A stretch of 64,000 nucleotides of DNA from JAJUFS01 sp036381175 (GTDB taxonomy: Bacteria > Pseudomonadota > Gammaproteobacteria > Natronospirales > JAJUFS01): NCBI GenBank assembly GCA_036381175.1, contig DASVDI010000009.1:1-64000 (forward strand), given 5' to 3'. The first letter of the stretch is position 1. Each line of letters starts with the position of its first letter. The position numbers and the translations under genes are program-made. Shown one piece after another: positions 24,269 through 32,335 of the stretch. The notes under the pieces were generated by a model. It saw only the letters and a program-made list of their open reading frames with translations. It was not told the DNA's origin and did no database searches.

Positions 24269-25723
24269 ATGAGCAAGATTCCGGCAATAGTTCCGGTGAT
24301 TCTTTCGGGCGGCGCAGGCACGCGCCTGTGGCCGGTTTCCCGAGAGGCACATCCCAAACCGTTCATGCGATTGCAGTCCGGCGAGTCGCTGCTGCAGGCA
24401 ACCTTCCTGCGCGCGGCGGGCCTCGCGAACGTCAGTCAGACGCTTGTCGTCACCAATCGCGAATACTATTTCAAGACGAAAGACGACCTGGACGAAGTGG
24501 CCGGGAAGGCGGATGCCGTGGACGTGTCCTTCCTGCTTGAGCCTGTTGGCCGCAACACCGCGCCGGCCATCGCACTGGCCGCCCGGCATGTTCGCGAACT
24601 GGCCGGCGATGACGCCGTGCTGCTCGTCATGCCCTCGGATCACGTCATTGCCGACGCGGCGGCATTCCAGCGGGCGGTGAGCGCAGCCGTTGCGGCCGCG
24701 GGCGAGGGACGTCTCGTCACTTTCGGTGTGGTGCCCACCGCGCCGGAAACCGGTTACGGCTACATCGAAGCCGGCGACGTCCTGGGTAACGGGCCCACGC
24801 GCGAAGTGGCGCGCTTCATCGAGAAGCCCGATTACCCGAAAGCGGAGCGCTTCATCGAACAGGGCGGATTCTTCTGGAATTCCGGCATCTTCTGCTTCCG
24901 CGTGCGCGACATCCTGGATGCCTTCACGGCGCACGCCTCAGAGATCGACCAAAGCGTGGCAATTACCTGGAAGGCGTCGCGCGCTACCGCGAGCAATGAC
25001 CTTCGCACCATGCACGCCGACGCGGACACCTTCCAGAAGGCCGCGAACATCTCCATCGACTACGCCGTCATGGAACGCGCTGACAACGTCGCCGTCGTGC
25101 CGGGCGATTTCGGCTGGAGCGACGTCGGTTCCTGGCGGTCGTTCGCCGACATGATTGCAGCCGACGATCTTGGCAACAAAGTGGTTGGCGACGCCGTGCT
25201 TGTCGATGCCAACCGCAACTACGTGCACACCGACGGACGGCTGGTTGCCGTGGTGGGCGTTGACGATCTCATCGTGGTCGACACGCCCGATGCGTTACTG
25301 ATCGGGCATCGCGAGAAGACGCAGAAAGTGAAGGACGTCGTCGAGCAGCTGCGGCTGCGCGATCACGAATCGGCAAAGCTGCATCGCACCGTGCACCGGC
25401 CGTGGGGTACGTACACCGTTCTCGAAGAAGGCAAGGATTTCAAGATGAAGCGCATCGTGGTCAAGCCCGGCGCGACGCTGTCCTTGCAGATGCATCACCA
25501 CCGCAGCGAACACTGGGTGATCGTGCAAGGCAAGGCGGAAGTCGTGAATGGCGACAATGTGCTGCGCCTTGAAAAGGATCAGTCCACGTACATCCCCGCG
25601 AAAAACAAGCACCGCATTGCCAACCCCGGCGAAACCGATCTCGTCTTCATCGAAGTGCAGACCGGCGATTACCTGGGCGAGGATGACATCGTTCGTTTTG
25701 ACGACAGGTACGGACGCACGTGA
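24269..25723 (+). CDS. manC: Bifunctional mannose-1-phosphate guanylyltransferase / mannose-6-phosphate isomerase
   Basis: The enzyme provides GDP-mannose and, through its isomerase domain, mannose-6-phosphate from fructose-6-phosphate. The 484-residue product has the nucleotidyltransferase signature GGAGTRLWPVSREAHPKPF at about residues 13-31 and FIEKPDYPKAE. The C-terminal cupin (about 360-480) holds RPWGTYTVLEEG and the metal-binding LQMHHHRSEHW. Length matches AlgA/WbpW. GGGGG lies before the ATG. With Gmd and Rmd it completes GDP-D-rhamnose synthesis. Confidence 0.95.
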   Translation: MSKIPAIVPVILSGGAGTRLWPVSREAHPKPFMRLQSGESLLQATFLRAAGLANVSQTLVVTNREYYFKTKDDLDEVAGKADAVDVSFLLEPVGRNTAPAIALAARHVRELAGDDAVLLVMPSDHVIADAAAFQRAVSAAVAAAGEGRLVTFGVVPTAPETGYGYIEAGDVLGNGPTREVARFIEKPDYPKAERFIEQGGFFWNSGIFCFRVRDILDAFTAHASEIDQSVAITWKASRATASNDLRTMHADADTFQKAANISIDYAVMERADNVAVVPGDFGWSDVGSWRSFADMIAADDLGNKVVGDAVLVDANRNYVHTDGRLVAVVGVDDLIVVDTPDALLIGHREKTQKVKDVVEQLRLRDHESAKLHRTVHRPWGTYTVLEEGKDFKMKRIVVKPGATLSLQMHHHRSEHWVIVQGKAEVVNGDNVLRLEKDQSTYIPAKNKHRIANPGETDLVFIEVQTGDYLGEDDIVRFDDRYGRT

Positions 25724-25748
25724 TCATCGCGTCGGCTTGGGGCGCTCC

Positions 25749-26537
25749 ATGCTAAACGTCATTCTTCGATACCGCGGATTCATCCTTGGAATGGTGAATC
25801 GCGAGGTGCGCGGCCGATACTCGGGTTCGGTTTTCGGCAGTGCGTGGGCGATTTTGAACCCGCTCGCCATGATAGCCGTCTACACACTGGTTTTCTCCCA
25901 GGTTATGCAGGCTCGACTTCCGGATATCGACGATAGCCTGGCGTACGGAATTTTTCTCTGCACGGGCATCTTTGCGTGGACGCTGTTTGCAGAGACGTTG
26001 ACACGCACAGTAACGATCTTTGTTGATAACGCGAACCTGATAAAGAAGTCGAATTTCCCCCGGATCGTTCTGCCTTTGATCGTTTCCCTGACCAGCTTGG
26101 TGAACTACGCGATCATCATGGGGTTGTTCGGACTCTTCTTGGTAATCACTGGGCGCATGCCAGGGTGGAGTGTGCTGGCATTCATTCCGTTGCTCGCAAT
26201 ACAGATAATGTTTGCTGCGGGACTGGGCATTTTCCTTGGCGTTCTGAACGTGTTTTTCCGCGACGTGCAGCAAGTTACCAGCATTGTTGTTCAATTCTGG
26301 TTCTGGCTGACGCCGATCGTCTACCCGGTCGTGATTCTTCCGGAGTATGCGGTCAGTCTGCTGACGACATTCAACCCGATGGCGGAGATCATGCTCGCTT
26401 ACCAGGATATAGTTTTGAGAGGCGAATGGCCGGTATGGAGCTTGTTTCTTGATCAGGCGCTGCTTGCCGGGGCGTCTGTTGTCATCGGTTGGTGGAGTTT
26501 CCGAAAGCTCGTCTGGGAGATGGTCGATGAACTCTGA
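25749..26537 (+). CDS. wzm: ABC-2 type polysaccharide exporter, membrane subunit Wzm
   Basis: Wzm forms the transmembrane channel that moves undecaprenyl-linked O-polysaccharide across the inner membrane. The 262-residue product has six hydrophobic segments and the family N-terminus FILGMVNREVRGRYSGSVFG, an amphipathic gate-helix region, and FPRIVLPLIVSLTSLVNY. The start ATG at 25749 follows ManC by 25 bases; longer in-frame versions run into manC. Its 3' end overlaps wzt by 11 bases, which supports an obligate partner pair. Confidence 0.92.
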   Translation: MLNVILRYRGFILGMVNREVRGRYSGSVFGSAWAILNPLAMIAVYTLVFSQVMQARLPDIDDSLAYGIFLCTGIFAWTLFAETLTRTVTIFVDNANLIKKSNFPRIVLPLIVSLTSLVNYAIIMGLFGLFLVITGRMPGWSVLAFIPLLAIQIMFAAGLGIFLGVLNVFFRDVQQVTSIVVQFWFWLTPIVYPVVILPEYAVSLLTTFNPMAEIMLAYQDIVLRGEWPVWSLFLDQALLAGASVVIGWWSFRKLVWEMVDEL

Positions 26538-27765
26538 TCTCGTCATCTCCGCCGTCAACCTTGGTAAACGATACAAGCGGTACGACAGTCGCATCACCCG
26601 TCTTGCAGATTGGCTCACCGGGGGAAGGATTTGCCGTTACACCGAGGAATGGGCTCTCCGTGGACTGAATTTTCAGTTGCGCCGCGGCGAGTCGCTGGGC
26701 GTTGTTGGTCAGAACGGCGCAGGGAAAAGCACGCTGCTGAAAATGCTTTCGGGAACGGTACGTCCAACCGAAGGAACGGTTGCGGTCAACGGCCGGATAG
26801 CCGCCATTCTTGAACTGGGCATGGGATTTCACCCGGACTACTCGGGTTATCAGAACGCAATAATGGCCTGCCAGTTGCAAGGCTGGGCAAGTGACGAAAT
26901 CGAACAATTGATCCCGCAGATAGAAGCCTTCGCCGAGTTGCAGGGTTACATGGGGCAACCGGTCAGGACCTATTCGAGCGGCATGCAGATGCGACTTGCC
27001 TTCAGCGTCGTGACGGCGAAGCGTCCCAACGTCCTGATCGTCGACGAAGCGTTGTCTGTCGGAGATCTTTATTTTTCTCATAAATGCGTCAGCCGAATTC
27101 GCGATTTCAAGCAGGAAGGGACAACGCTTCTGTTTGTTTCTCATGACCCTGGTGCTGTGAAGACGTTGTGCGACCGCGCGTTATTGATTGACAAAGGCGT
27201 GCTGTTGCGGGACGACACGCCTGATGCTGTGCTGGACTACTACAACGCGATGATCGCAAAACGCGAAGCAGACGCCGAGATCCGCCAAGTGGAAACGACA
27301 CACGGCCATCGCGAGACGCGGTCCGGTAATCGCCGCGCCAGCATTGAAGACGTGGAGTCGCTCGATTCCCGCGGCCATGAATCCCGCTCTTTCAGAGTCG
27401 GTGAAATGGCAACCTTGCGGATTGCGGTGGCCGTTCACGACGTGCTTGAAGATCTTACAGTCGGCATCCTGCTGCGAGACCGGCTGGGCAATGATGTGTT
27501 CGGCACGAACTCCTATCACGTCACCGAAGAAATCAACGCTGTCGAACCGGGTCGTCACATCTTCGAGTTCGATCTGGGACTGGAGCTCGGTTACGGGAGT
27601 TATTCGGTGACCGTGGCATTACACAAGCGTGAACACCACCTTGAAGAGAACTATGACTGGTGGGACAGCGCATTGGTGTTCCAGGTGTTTCCCGGCTCGG
27701 AGAAGACCTTTGTCGGAACTGCAGCATTGCAGGTCGCATTCAGGAAGGTGACAACCCATGGCTGA
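26527..27765 (+). CDS. wzt: ABC-type polysaccharide exporter ATPase Wzt with C-terminal glycan-recognition-type domain
   Basis: Wzt drives O-polysaccharide export with Wzm. In the 412-residue product, residues 1-250 form the nucleotide-binding domain: Walker A GQNGAGKST (61-69), signature YSSGMQM (149-155) and Walker B VLIVDEA (169-175), with the switch region SHDPGAVKTLCDRALLI. Residues about 280-412 form a beta-rich extension (ILLRDRLGNDVFGTNSYHV and following), the position of the Wzt_C domain that in E. coli O8/O9a recognises the finished chain terminus. That implies export coupled to a non-reducing-end cap, probably made by the next gene. Confidence 0.92.
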   Translation: MNSDLVISAVNLGKRYKRYDSRITRLADWLTGGRICRYTEEWALRGLNFQLRRGESLGVVGQNGAGKSTLLKMLSGTVRPTEGTVAVNGRIAAILELGMGFHPDYSGYQNAIMACQLQGWASDEIEQLIPQIEAFAELQGYMGQPVRTYSSGMQMRLAFSVVTAKRPNVLIVDEALSVGDLYFSHKCVSRIRDFKQEGTTLLFVSHDPGAVKTLCDRALLIDKGVLLRDDTPDAVLDYYNAMIAKREADAEIRQVETTHGHRETRSGNRRASIEDVESLDSRGHESRSFRVGEMATLRIAVAVHDVLEDLTVGILLRDRLGNDVFGTNSYHVTEEINAVEPGRHIFEFDLGLELGYGSYSVTVALHKREHHLEENYDWWDSALVFQVFPGSEKTFVGTAALQVAFRKVTTHG

Positions 27766-29242
27766 ACGAATCGAAAAGCTTTCCGAGGATGAACTCGACC
27801 TGCTGATGGAGCAGGTCCGACGCGAGTTGCGGGAAGCAGAGCAGCCTCCTTCACGCGATCCACACAAAGATGAAGGGTCGCGGCAAACGGTGCTGGCCGA
27901 GGTGCTAGCGCTTCAGGGGGTGGAGTTTCTGCGCGAGGCGTATCGCACCACTCTTGATCGATCCCCGGATTCCGAAGGACTCGAACACTATCTCGAGGCG
28001 TTGCGTGCCGGACGGCTGCGAAAGATCGAAGTTCTCGGGCGTTTGCGCTATTCAGCGGAGGGGCGCAGGAAAGGCGCGAAATTGCCCGGCCTTCGCTTAC
28101 GCTACCTTGCAGCATTGCCTTTGCGGATTCCCTTTCTGGGTTATCTCCTCAAGCTTGTGGGCGGCGTGGCGTTGCTGCCAAGAACGTTGCGCAACATTCG
28201 CGTCCTTGAGTCGCACGTGGATGCGGTGAGTCAGGGCCTGCGGGGTGACGTCAGAAGACTGCACGAGGAGTTGTACGTCCACCATGACGCCTTGTCGCAT
28301 CTTCGTAACCGTGCAGAGGACTTGAACAAGCAGATATCGCAGGTCGATGGAAAGATCACGTTACACGTGCAACGCTTCGAAGAGCGTGGATCGGAAACAG
28401 CAAAAGGATTGCAGGCACTTAGGGAGCACGTCGACGCTATACGGGATACGGCCTTGAGCACGGCAAAAGGCGCGGCCGACATCCGGCGTGACATGAATTA
28501 CCTTCTCAAGAACACAAGCGCCGAATCCATGGTTGCTTCGTCGCAGGCAAATGATTTGGCATCGACCCGCGTGCCACGTCCTGACCTCGATTCGTTCTAT
28601 CAGTCGTTCGAAGACGCATTCCGTGGGACGGAAGATGACATCCGCAACCGTTTGCATGTTTATGAGAACCCGCTTGGGGAGGCAGGTCTGCTGGCTGCCG
28701 GAGTTCGGGCGCTGGATATCGGATGCGGAAGAGGCGAGTGGCTTGAGTTCTTGAAGAAACATGAATGCGAGCCGGTCGGCGTAGACCTGAGTGAGCGCAT
28801 GGTTCTGCATTGTCGTGAGAAGGGGCTGGAAGCTGTTCACTCGGACGCCGTGACCTACCTGCGCGGTGCAAAAGATGGCGAATTCAATGTCATCTCTTCG
28901 TTCCATGTCGTCGAGCACTTGCCGTTCGAGGTGCTGATTGAACTGCTCGACGAAGCACTGCGTGTTCTTGCGCCGGGGGGCAGGTTGATTCTCGAGACGC
29001 CGAATCCGGAAAACTTGATCGTGGGCGCGAACAGTTTCTATATGGATCCAACGCATAGAAATCCGATCCCGCCGCAACTGTTGCAATTTGTTGTCCGGTC
29101 CCGAGGCTTCGTGAATGTCGAGATACTTGGACTGCATGATCGAACCCACGACGTCGAACGTTTCGGGATCAAAGGTTTTCCGGAAGAGTTCCAGAAACTT
29201 TTCCTGGGCTACCAGGATTACGCAATTCTGGCGTCGAGATGA
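27758..29242 (+). CDS. DUF4214 / coiled-coil / SAM-dependent methyltransferase, candidate chain terminator
   Basis: This 494-residue protein overlaps wzt by eight bases. Residues about 44-107 resemble a DUF4214 domain (LREAYRTTLDRSPDSEGLEHY), 113-147 form a hydrophobic amphipathic stretch that could touch the membrane, and 148-260 are heptad-rich and probably coiled coil. Residues about 310-490 form a class I methyltransferase with motif I ALDIGCGRGEW near 318 and SSFHVVEHLPFE. In WbdD-type systems a methyltransferase caps the O-chain and a coiled coil measures length; here the order is coiled coil first and no kinase is seen. Function as cap enzyme is inferred from the position beside Wzt. 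Confidence 0.75.
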   Translation: MAERIEKLSEDELDLLMEQVRRELREAEQPPSRDPHKDEGSRQTVLAEVLALQGVEFLREAYRTTLDRSPDSEGLEHYLEALRAGRLRKIEVLGRLRYSAEGRRKGAKLPGLRLRYLAALPLRIPFLGYLLKLVGGVALLPRTLRNIRVLESHVDAVSQGLRGDVRRLHEELYVHHDALSHLRNRAEDLNKQISQVDGKITLHVQRFEERGSETAKGLQALREHVDAIRDTALSTAKGAADIRRDMNYLLKNTSAESMVASSQANDLASTRVPRPDLDSFYQSFEDAFRGTEDDIRNRLHVYENPLGEAGLLAAGVRALDIGCGRGEWLEFLKKHECEPVGVDLSERMVLHCREKGLEAVHSDAVTYLRGAKDGEFNVISSFHVVEHLPFEVLIELLDEALRVLAPGGRLILETPNPENLIVGANSFYMDPTHRNPIPPQLLQFVVRSRGFVNVEILGLHDRTHDVERFGIKGFPEEFQKLFLGYQDYAILASR

Positions 29243-30279
29243 AACGTTCGGACTTCAATATCGCAATAATTGCTCCGACAACGCCGTCGGGTGAGGAGGG
29301 TGGTGCGGAGCGATTTTACCAAGGTCTCCGGGACGCTCTTGAAGCAGCCGGAGCAAAAGTCAGCATCATTCATGCAGTAAGCGATGAATCAGGATTCGAC
29401 GCCATCAAGGCGTCCTACCTGCGCTTCTACGATCTTGACCTTGCGGCATTCGACGGCGTGATATCCACCAAGGCGCCCAGCTATGCAGTGCGGCATCCCA
29501 ATCACGTCTGCTATCTCGTGCATACCATGCGCGTTTTTTATGACATGTTCGACCGGGAGTTCCAGCGACCGGCTGATGACCTTCGCGAGCAACGGGCATT
29601 CATACAGCGTCTGGATTCCGCTGCATTGAGTCCGGCGCGCGTTCGGGAAATCTTTGTAATCGGGAAAGAGGTGGGAGATCGCCTGTCGCAGTACAACGCT
29701 CTCGGTTCGGAGCTGCTTTATCCAGACACAACATTGACGGGTCTGCGGACCGGTGCCTACGAGCATGTGTTTCTGCCAGGTCGCCTGCATCGCTGGAAGC
29801 GTGTGGATCTTGTCATCAAGGCCATGCAGCACGTCAAGGCGGATGTTCCTTTCCTGATTGCAGGGACAGGAGAAGACGAAGCCGCTTTCAGGAAACTGGC
29901 GGGGGCCGACGAGCGCATTCGTTTTCTGGGCAGGGTTACGGAGGAGCAGCTGCGCGAGCTTTACGCGAATGCTCTCGTAGTTCCGTTCGTTCCACAGCGT
30001 GAAGACCTTGGACTTGTCACGTTCGAGGCGTTCGGGAGCGACACGCCGGTGATTACCTGCAGCGATTCTGGAGAGCCCGCGAATATCGTTCAGCATGACA
30101 AGACGGGATTCATCGTTGAGCCGGATCCGGTGGCAATTGCTGAAAGGATCGATTTCCTTGCAAACGACCGCGAGCAGGCGGCCGCTATGGGGCAAGCCGG
30201 ACGAAGATCGATAGAGGGCATCAGTTGGCAGGGTGTTGCGGAAACATTGCTCGGATCACTCGGATTTCATAAAGGATAG
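29239..30279 (+). CDS. Glycosyltransferase family 4
   Basis: The 346-residue product has the GT-B layout: an N-terminal Rossmann domain (NIAIIAPTTPSGEEGGAERF) and a C-terminal nucleotide-sugar-binding half with LPGRLHRWKRVDLVIKAMQH, FLGRVTEEQLRELYANALVV and the E-x7-E-type region EDLGLVTFEAFGSDTPVITC. It probably adds one sugar, for example from GDP-D-rhamnose, to the lipid-linked chain on the cytosolic side. It overlaps the methyltransferase gene by four bases and precedes a two-domain transferase by four, so it is firmly in the wzm-wzt operon. Donor and linkage cannot be read. Confidence 0.85.
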   Translation: MKRSDFNIAIIAPTTPSGEEGGAERFYQGLRDALEAAGAKVSIIHAVSDESGFDAIKASYLRFYDLDLAAFDGVISTKAPSYAVRHPNHVCYLVHTMRVFYDMFDREFQRPADDLREQRAFIQRLDSAALSPARVREIFVIGKEVGDRLSQYNALGSELLYPDTTLTGLRTGAYEHVFLPGRLHRWKRVDLVIKAMQHVKADVPFLIAGTGEDEAAFRKLAGADERIRFLGRVTEEQLRELYANALVVPFVPQREDLGLVTFEAFGSDTPVITCSDSGEPANIVQHDKTGFIVEPDPVAIAERIDFLANDREQAAAMGQAGRRSIEGISWQGVAETLLGSLGFHKG

Positions 30280-30283
30280 CGAT

Positions 30284-32335
30284 ATGACATTGAAAGTCAC
30301 TGTTCTCGACATGCAACCGATTGATCCACCCGTCGGTGGGGGCCGGCTCCGGTTACTCGGTCTTTATCATTCTCTTGGTTCGGACTTTCGTACGACCTAC
30401 GTGGGCACGTATGACTGGCCGGGAGAGTCCTATCGCAAGCATCGACTGTCGGAAACCCTTGAAGAAATCGACGTCCCGTTGAGCGCCGATCACTTCCAGA
30501 CTGCGGAAAAGCTGAAGGCCGCCTGCGGTGGGAAGAACGTCATCGACACCGCCTTCCATCTCCAGGCCGGTAAATCGCCAGACTATGTGGAAGCAGCGCG
30601 CGAAGCAGCGCGCGATGCCGAAATCGTTGTCTTTTCCCATCCCTGGGTATTCCCGCTAGTTCGTGATGTATTAAAGGACGATCAGCTGATCGTCTACGAA
30701 TCGCACAATGTCGAAGGGTTGTTACGCACGAAACTCCTGGATGATGGCGCGGAAGGTACGCGAGTAGCCCGCGAAGCGGTCCGAGCGGAATACGAGCTCG
30801 CGCATTTCGCCGACATGGTGCTTGCCTGTTCCCAGGAAGACCGGCTGCTGTTCTCGAAACTCTATTCAGTGCCTGTCGAGAATATCCAGATTGTTCCGAA
30901 CGGTGTATTCACGACAGGAATTCGTCCTGCCAGCCTCGAAGAACGCGACGCCGCGCGACGACGATTCGAAATCAAGGGTACGACGGCGTTTTTCCTCGGT
31001 AGCCCGTATATGCCGAACGTCGAGGCTGCGCAGTTCATTTGTAATGAGCTTGCACCTGCATGTCCGGATGTCACTTTCGTCATTGGCGGCGGCGTGGGCG
31101 ATCAGGTAAAGGACCTCGTCGATTCGCAACCGAACGTTCGTACAACGGGCTTCATCAGCGATGCAGACAAGCTCGCATGGCTGCAGGCAGTGGATGTGGC
31201 CGTCAATCCGATGTTCTCGGGCTCGGGGACGAACATCAAGATGTTCGATTTCATGGCTGTCGGCCTGCCAATCGTATCCACGTCTGTCGGTGCAAGGGGA
31301 ATCGAATCAGGTGGAATTCCTGCATTTCGCATCGCTGATCGAGCGGGTTTCGCTGCCTCCCTTCGGGAGCTGCTTGAAAATGAGGAAGAAAGAAGCCGAC
31401 TGGCTTTTGATGCGCGCGCGGTCGCCGAACGAAAGTATTCCTGGGAACGGATCTCGCGTGATCTTGGCGACTTGCTCCGACGCCGATGCCAGACCCACGG
31501 CAAACGAAAACCCTTCTACAGTGTAGTTATCCCATCCTATGAGCGGCACGATCAACTCACTTGCGTCATGCAATGTCTTCAGCAGCAGCGCTGGACGAAT
31601 TTTGAAGTCATCGTGGTGGATCAGAGCACTCAGCCGTGGCCAGACCGCGACGAGGATTTTGGCTTCAGCTTGCATTACCAGCACACGGATGTGAAGGGAG
31701 CCATCCCTGCGCGCAATCGGGGTGTACAGCTTGCTCGCGGCGAAGTAATTGCTTTTACGGACGACGACTGCGAACCATCACCCGAGTGGTTGTCCTCAGC
31801 ACGACCATTGTTTGATGATCGGGAGATCGTTGGCGTCGAAGGACTGGTGAAGTCGGAAAGGCGCGATGATCCCGAGTGGCGGGCCGTTACCAATGAAGGG
31901 TTCGTTGGAATCGGTTTCATGACTGCAAACCTGTTTGTACGTCGCTCCGCGTTTCATACCGTAAACGGTTTCGACGATGCGTTCGACAATCCGCATTTTC
32001 GCGAAGACACTGACCTAGGATGGCGTCTGGAGGAGCTGGGAAAGCTGCCATTCTCGGAAGAAGCGTGGGTTTATCATCCGCCCCACCGGCGGGAGGTCGA
32101 ACGCGAGTCGTCATCAACCCGAGCCCGATTTTTCGAGAAGGATGCGCTTCTGATGAAAAAGCATCCTGATCGATACCGCGATCTTTTCTACATGGAATGT
32201 CACTGGGAGAACACCCCCGGGTTTGCCCGTGAGCTTCTTCGCGGTGCAGAGAAGTATCAAGTGCGGATGCCGGAGTATGTGCGACAGGCGATTAGCTCCG
32301 AGCACCAGTCGAAAAAGGAAAATCGAGATGGATAG
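30284..32335 (+). CDS. Two-domain glycosyltransferase (GT4 followed by GT2)
   Basis: The 683-residue protein joins two transferases. Residues about 1-400 are a GT4 (GT-B) domain: VVFSHPWVFPLVRD, IVYESHNVEGLLRTKLL, NPMFSGSGTNIKMFDFMAVG. Residues about 405-660 are a GT2 (GT-A) domain: FYSVVIPSYERHDQL, metal motif FTDDDCEPSPEW and FREDTDLGWRLEEL. Such fusions often polymerise a repeat with alternating linkages, as in WbdA-like polymerases, though those are differently built. ATG 30284 follows AAGGATAG; in-frame codons before it overlap the previous gene. Both domains look intact. Confidence 0.87.
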   Translation: MTLKVTVLDMQPIDPPVGGGRLRLLGLYHSLGSDFRTTYVGTYDWPGESYRKHRLSETLEEIDVPLSADHFQTAEKLKAACGGKNVIDTAFHLQAGKSPDYVEAAREAARDAEIVVFSHPWVFPLVRDVLKDDQLIVYESHNVEGLLRTKLLDDGAEGTRVAREAVRAEYELAHFADMVLACSQEDRLLFSKLYSVPVENIQIVPNGVFTTGIRPASLEERDAARRRFEIKGTTAFFLGSPYMPNVEAAQFICNELAPACPDVTFVIGGGVGDQVKDLVDSQPNVRTTGFISDADKLAWLQAVDVAVNPMFSGSGTNIKMFDFMAVGLPIVSTSVGARGIESGGIPAFRIADRAGFAASLRELLENEEERSRLAFDARAVAERKYSWERISRDLGDLLRRRCQTHGKRKPFYSVVIPSYERHDQLTCVMQCLQQQRWTNFEVIVVDQSTQPWPDRDEDFGFSLHYQHTDVKGAIPARNRGVQLARGEVIAFTDDDCEPSPEWLSSARPLFDDREIVGVEGLVKSERRDDPEWRAVTNEGFVGIGFMTANLFVRRSAFHTVNGFDDAFDNPHFREDTDLGWRLEELGKLPFSEEAWVYHPPHRREVERESSSTRARFFEKDALLMKKHPDRYRDLFYMECHWENTPGFARELLRGAEKYQVRMPEYVRQAISSEHQSKKENRDG

